Part shown: positions 60,988-64,000 of the stretch, piece after piece
Layout: each line of letters opens with the position of its first letter
Numbering within the stretch: the first letter of the stretch is position 1
Source of the DNA: Wyeomyia smithii
Lineage: Eukaryota; Arthropoda; Insecta; Diptera; Culicidae
DNA: 64,000 nt
Reading direction: 5' to 3'
NCBI RefSeq assembly: GCF_029784165.1
Contig: NC_073695.1
Location: 210,695,781-210,759,780 of the forward strand
Program-made: the position numbers and the translations under genes
The notes under the pieces: generated by a model
The model's database searches: none
What the model was told of the DNA's origin: nothing
The model's input: the letters and a program-made list of their open reading frames with translations, nothing else

Positions 60988-61219
60988 TTAAGGTGAAACC
61001 TCATTGAATCCAAAAACTTCGAATTTTCGAAAGCACAAGACTCGGAAATAGTTAATGCGTTCTTTGTGAAAATGCTGTTTTATGTTTGCTGTGGTGAAGC
61101 AAACATAAAATAGAATTTTCATAGGGAACGCAATGAGTATTTCCAAGTCTTGTGCTTTTGAAAATTCGAAGTAGTGACTCGAATTCGGCCATTTTGGATT
61201 CAATGAGGTTTCACCTTAA
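60988..61219. mobile_element. 232-bp near-perfect foldback
   Basis: Ends 'ttaaggtgaaacctcattga' and 'tcaatgaggtttcaccttaa' are exact complements. Pairing continues almost to the apex through 'gaaagcacaagactcggaaa' / 'tttccaagtcttgtgctttt' and 'tttatgtttgct' / 'agcaaacataaa', leaving a short loop of a few bases near 61090. TTAA at both ends may be part of the repeat or a TTAA target duplication as in piggyBac-type elements. Confidence 0.85.
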
Positions 61220-61559
61220 TTTGTAATGCCGTCCGAAACTGGGGAAAATTATAATTGTATACCGGAAATTTGGTCAAGCTTAAGGTAAGCTTGCTTTTTG
61301 GGCTTACTAAAGGTGTATTCTTCATTTAAATATTCTATTATTAGGCTTGTTCTCTTTGTTCAATATAATAACTAATTAGTTTTAAAAAATAACTAATTAG
61401 TTTTAAAAATGAGGACAAATTTAGGAAAAAAAACAGCGCTATTTAGCATCGCAATACACTTTCCAGTGTCGACAAACATTCAGTGTACTAAAAACAGTCT
61501 CTCTACAACTGCTGCTTATCTTTCCTTTTTAATTACACGAAAAAGTTTTTCGCGAAAAG

Positions 61560-61990
61560 GAGGGCGAAAAATCGCCTGCATCCAAACAAGATATCACGTC
61601 GTGTCTCCCCCGAGGATGATCCGTTTCGTTGTCGTCCTTGTTGATTGTTTCTCAGCTTCGGTGTGCCTCCCCAATCGTTTCCTCCCCTCACTGTGTGTGA
61701 GCCTTCGCTGGCTGGCTGGCTGGCTGGCTCGTACGAACGGCGAAGGCGCCTACACAGGTTACGATACGGCTTCGTGTGGAGGGCGTCTGTGTACGGGACA
61801 GCGGCGACTGACGGCGGACGCTAGGCGCGTAAATAAGTAAAGTGTAGGGGCGTATGCTTGGAGCTCCTCCCACATTTCAACGCCGCACGAACTGTGAGGT
61901 GAGTGGAACCGCTAGCTGGCGGTGCCCGAATCTAGCTACCTATATAAGCGGCACTGTTGGTGGTTTTTCTTTGCCAATTTTTTTTTAGGT
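61560..61990 (+). promoter_or_regulatory. Candidate promoter and first exon region
   Basis: A GC-rich island in AT-rich DNA. It holds four ctgg units (61707-61727), a possible splice donor 'ctgtgaggtgagtgg' near 61891-61905, and a strong TATA box 'ctatataagcgg' near 61940-61951. Transcription would start near 61970 on the plus strand, with the gene to the right or beyond the window. The donor upstream of the TATA box suggests either two promoters or that one of the signals is fortuitous. A 143-codon frame at 61409-61840 has no known motif. Confidence 0.4.
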
Positions 61991-62049
61991 GGCTGTTATT
62001 CTTTTATATTCATGTAGATAGTGAGTAGGATATAGATAGTTTGTTTTCC

Positions 62050-62550
62050 ATCGGAATGAAACTTTCGTTATAAGTTTTAGACCTAGCTTAAATAATCATT
62101 AGTTTCATAAGTTGGAGTTTGTTTCAGTGCTGGGTCATTATGGATAACTTAATTATCCATCGGTATAGCGGATCAAAATTATGTTTACTTATACATTAAA
62201 TTCGAATTACAGGTGAAAAAACGAAGTTTTCCATTAGAAATGGTTCTGTTGATTCTCTCTTGGATTTCTTTAACACTTACGGTTTCATTTAAATTGATTT
62301 TTTTTTATTTTATGGGAATGATACAAACTGAATAAAACCGAACGATAGTGAAATCCGATTTAAGAATTTGGTATCATAATTATAACGCTAATTACAATGA
62401 CAAAAATCTCACATTTTGAGTTGTGAATGCATAATTTGAAATGAAAAATCATACAATTGAAAACCTATCATAGAAAAGAAGCAAATTGAAGGGATAATTT
62501 TGAATGATGTATTCAGATTCCCTATCCTTATACCTAGAATCTCATGCATA
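62050..62550. other. AT-rich spacer
   Basis: No supported gene or element. If the TATA box at about 61940 is real, this is transcribed 5' UTR or intron. Confidence 0.3.
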
Positions 62551-62559
62551 AAATCTGAA

Positions 62560-63900
62560 TCAGCAACCCACAATTCTATACTTTAAACCTTAAATTTTAC
62601 ATTTTTTATCGTAAATCTTTATTTCCAAAAACAGAGTTTTAAATCCTTGATAGTCTGAATCCTTGATCCTTGAAATCCTTGATAGAATTATAGATTATGT
62701 ATCGTAGATCCTAATTTCGAATCGTAAATGCTGAATACTGAATCATAAATATTAAATTTTAAATATTTAATTCCATATTTTTTATTTCTAAATCATAAAT
62801 TTTAATTGGATTTGGACTTTGATCTTGAACATAAATCATAAATTCTAAATCCTAAATCATTAATCTTAAATACCTTATTCCTTAATCTTTAGCTCCAAAT
62901 CCTTATGCCTGAATTTTATTATCCAGAGTCCTAAATAGTAAAATCCTAGCCCTACATCTTGAATTTTAAGTCCAAAATTCGGCATTGTTCAATCCGAAAT
63001 CAAATATCCGCCATGCTTCCATCCGTAGATTCCTAATTTCTCATCTCAATATTTTAATATCCTCCAACATCCTAAATTATAAATTTAAATTTATCAATAT
63101 TCTATTCTATATGTTAAATCCCAATTTACCAATCCTTGAACTTATATTCTTGATCCTAAATGCTATCTTTTATATCCTTAATGGCAAAACTTAAATTTTA
63201 AACCTTAGATATTGGGTCCCAAATGCAAAATTTTTAATTCTAAATCCCAAATCACAATTTTTAAATCCCAAATCCTAAGTCTTTAAACCTAAATTCCTTA
63301 CCCTTAATTTTAAATCCTCAATCTAAAACCTTAATCTTGGATTCTGAATCCAAAATCCTAAATCCTTAATTCTAAATCCTGAAACCTAAATCAAAAATTT
63401 TAAATCCTAAATCCTAAGTCCTAAATTCTAGATTCCGTATCTAAATTTTCCTAAAATTTTGAACCGAAAATCCTAAATCCCGAAGTTCAAAACCTGAATT
63501 TTGAATCCCCGCTCCTAAATGCTAAATACAAAATCCGGAACCCTACAATATTAATCCTAAATCCCAAATCTTATATTCTAAACCCTAGACCCTAAAGTCT
63601 AAATTCTAAATCGCAAATCCTAAATCATAAATTGTAAATACAATCCCCACTTTTCAATTAAAAATCCTAAAACCTGAATTCCAATGCGAAATCTTTGCTC
63701 TAAATTCAGAACCTTCAATCATAAACTCTTTCTCATGAAACTTAAATTCTCAATTCCAAATCCTAGATTTTAAACCCTTAGATCTATTGCAAAATCTTAC
63801 GTCCTTTTCCCTAAATCCTGTATCCTAATTTCAAAATTCTGTATTCTAAATCCTAAATTCTTAGTCCTCATTACAGAATACGTAATTCGTGATCCCATAT
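62560..63900. repeat. Degenerate CTAAATCC-like simple repeat array, about 1.3 kb
   Basis: Words such as taaatcctaaatc, aatcctaaat, aaatcccaaatc and aaaccctagaccctaaa occur throughout at 7-9 bp spacing with many substitutions. It is strand-asymmetric: C-poor 'CTAAAT' on plus, 'ATTTAG' on minus. It recalls the plant-type telomere unit CCCTAAA but is degenerate and internal, and flies and mosquitoes do not use such telomeres. Frames through it are artefacts. Confidence 0.85.
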
Positions 63901-64000
63901 CCGGAAAATAACTAATTCCTACTAATTCTTAAAAAACTAATTATTAATTTTAATAATACGTTAAATGAAAAATTCAACTTCACAATCCAATCTTTATTTA

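Noticed and set aside
61409..61840. 143-codon plus-strand frame in the GC-rich island
   Set aside because: No recognised domain; better explained by reduced stop density in GC-rich promoter-like DNA.
62985..63194. 69-codon plus-strand frame in the simple-repeat array
   Set aside because: Low-complexity translation of the CTAAATCC-like repeat.

Overview
This is eukaryotic, AT-rich, intron-containing DNA dominated by transposable elements. It looks like a mosquito genome, most probably Aedes. Grounds: tRNA-derived SINEs with a TTTGC-type tail, Tc1/mariner transposases with a DD37E-type triad (described from mosquitoes), I-clade LINEs with RNase H, RTE, R1 and Jockey relics, and many short inverted-repeat elements (MITEs). 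The species call is inference; no database search was possible.

Layout. 0.3-1.65 kb: a degenerate tandem array of about 125 bp. 2.2-4.4 kb: MITE-like DNA, a candidate Cys-rich terminal exon, a 714-bp inverted-repeat element and a 38-bp LINE tail. 4.4-8.3 kb: relics of an RTE-type and a Jockey-type LINE, both on the minus strand. 8.9-10.7 kb: a SINE, two candidate exons, and a convincing first exon of an SLC17-type (sialin/phosphate) transporter on the minus strand. 15.6-18.2 kb: a DD37E mariner pseudogene, a MITE, and a TIR element with a tRNA-like core. 18.9-22.4 kb: a nested composite; an outer element with CACAGTG ends and a 5-bp duplication holds a hAT-like element with an 8-bp duplication, which holds an RTE-type relic whose RT core is deleted. 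24.5-27.7 kb: RTE pieces in opposite orientations and a second DD37E mariner pseudogene. 27.9-33.7 kb and 39.8-45.3 kb: two full-length, target-site-flanked I-like LINEs facing head to head; both are broken. Between them lie a mariner relic, a SINE and nested MITEs. 46.2-48.9 kb: a long inverted repeat, a SINE in its loop and a 634-bp tandem duplication. 50-51.3 kb: an R1-type LINE relic.

The clearest intact gene is at 52.2-54.5 kb on the plus strand. Six exons join in consistent phase into 484 codons with canonical splice sites and a polyadenylation signal. The product has a SAM-like N-terminus and a conserved-looking C-terminal part that I cannot name. Intron 1 carries about 61 TA repeats and intron 3 is almost filled by a MITE.

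The right end holds more MITEs, a 232-bp near-perfect foldback, a GC-richer block with a TATA box (candidate promoter of a gene beyond the window), and about 1.3 kb of degenerate CTAAATCC-like simple repeat. Apart from the six-exon gene and the transporter exon, nearly everything recognisable is mobile DNA or its debris.
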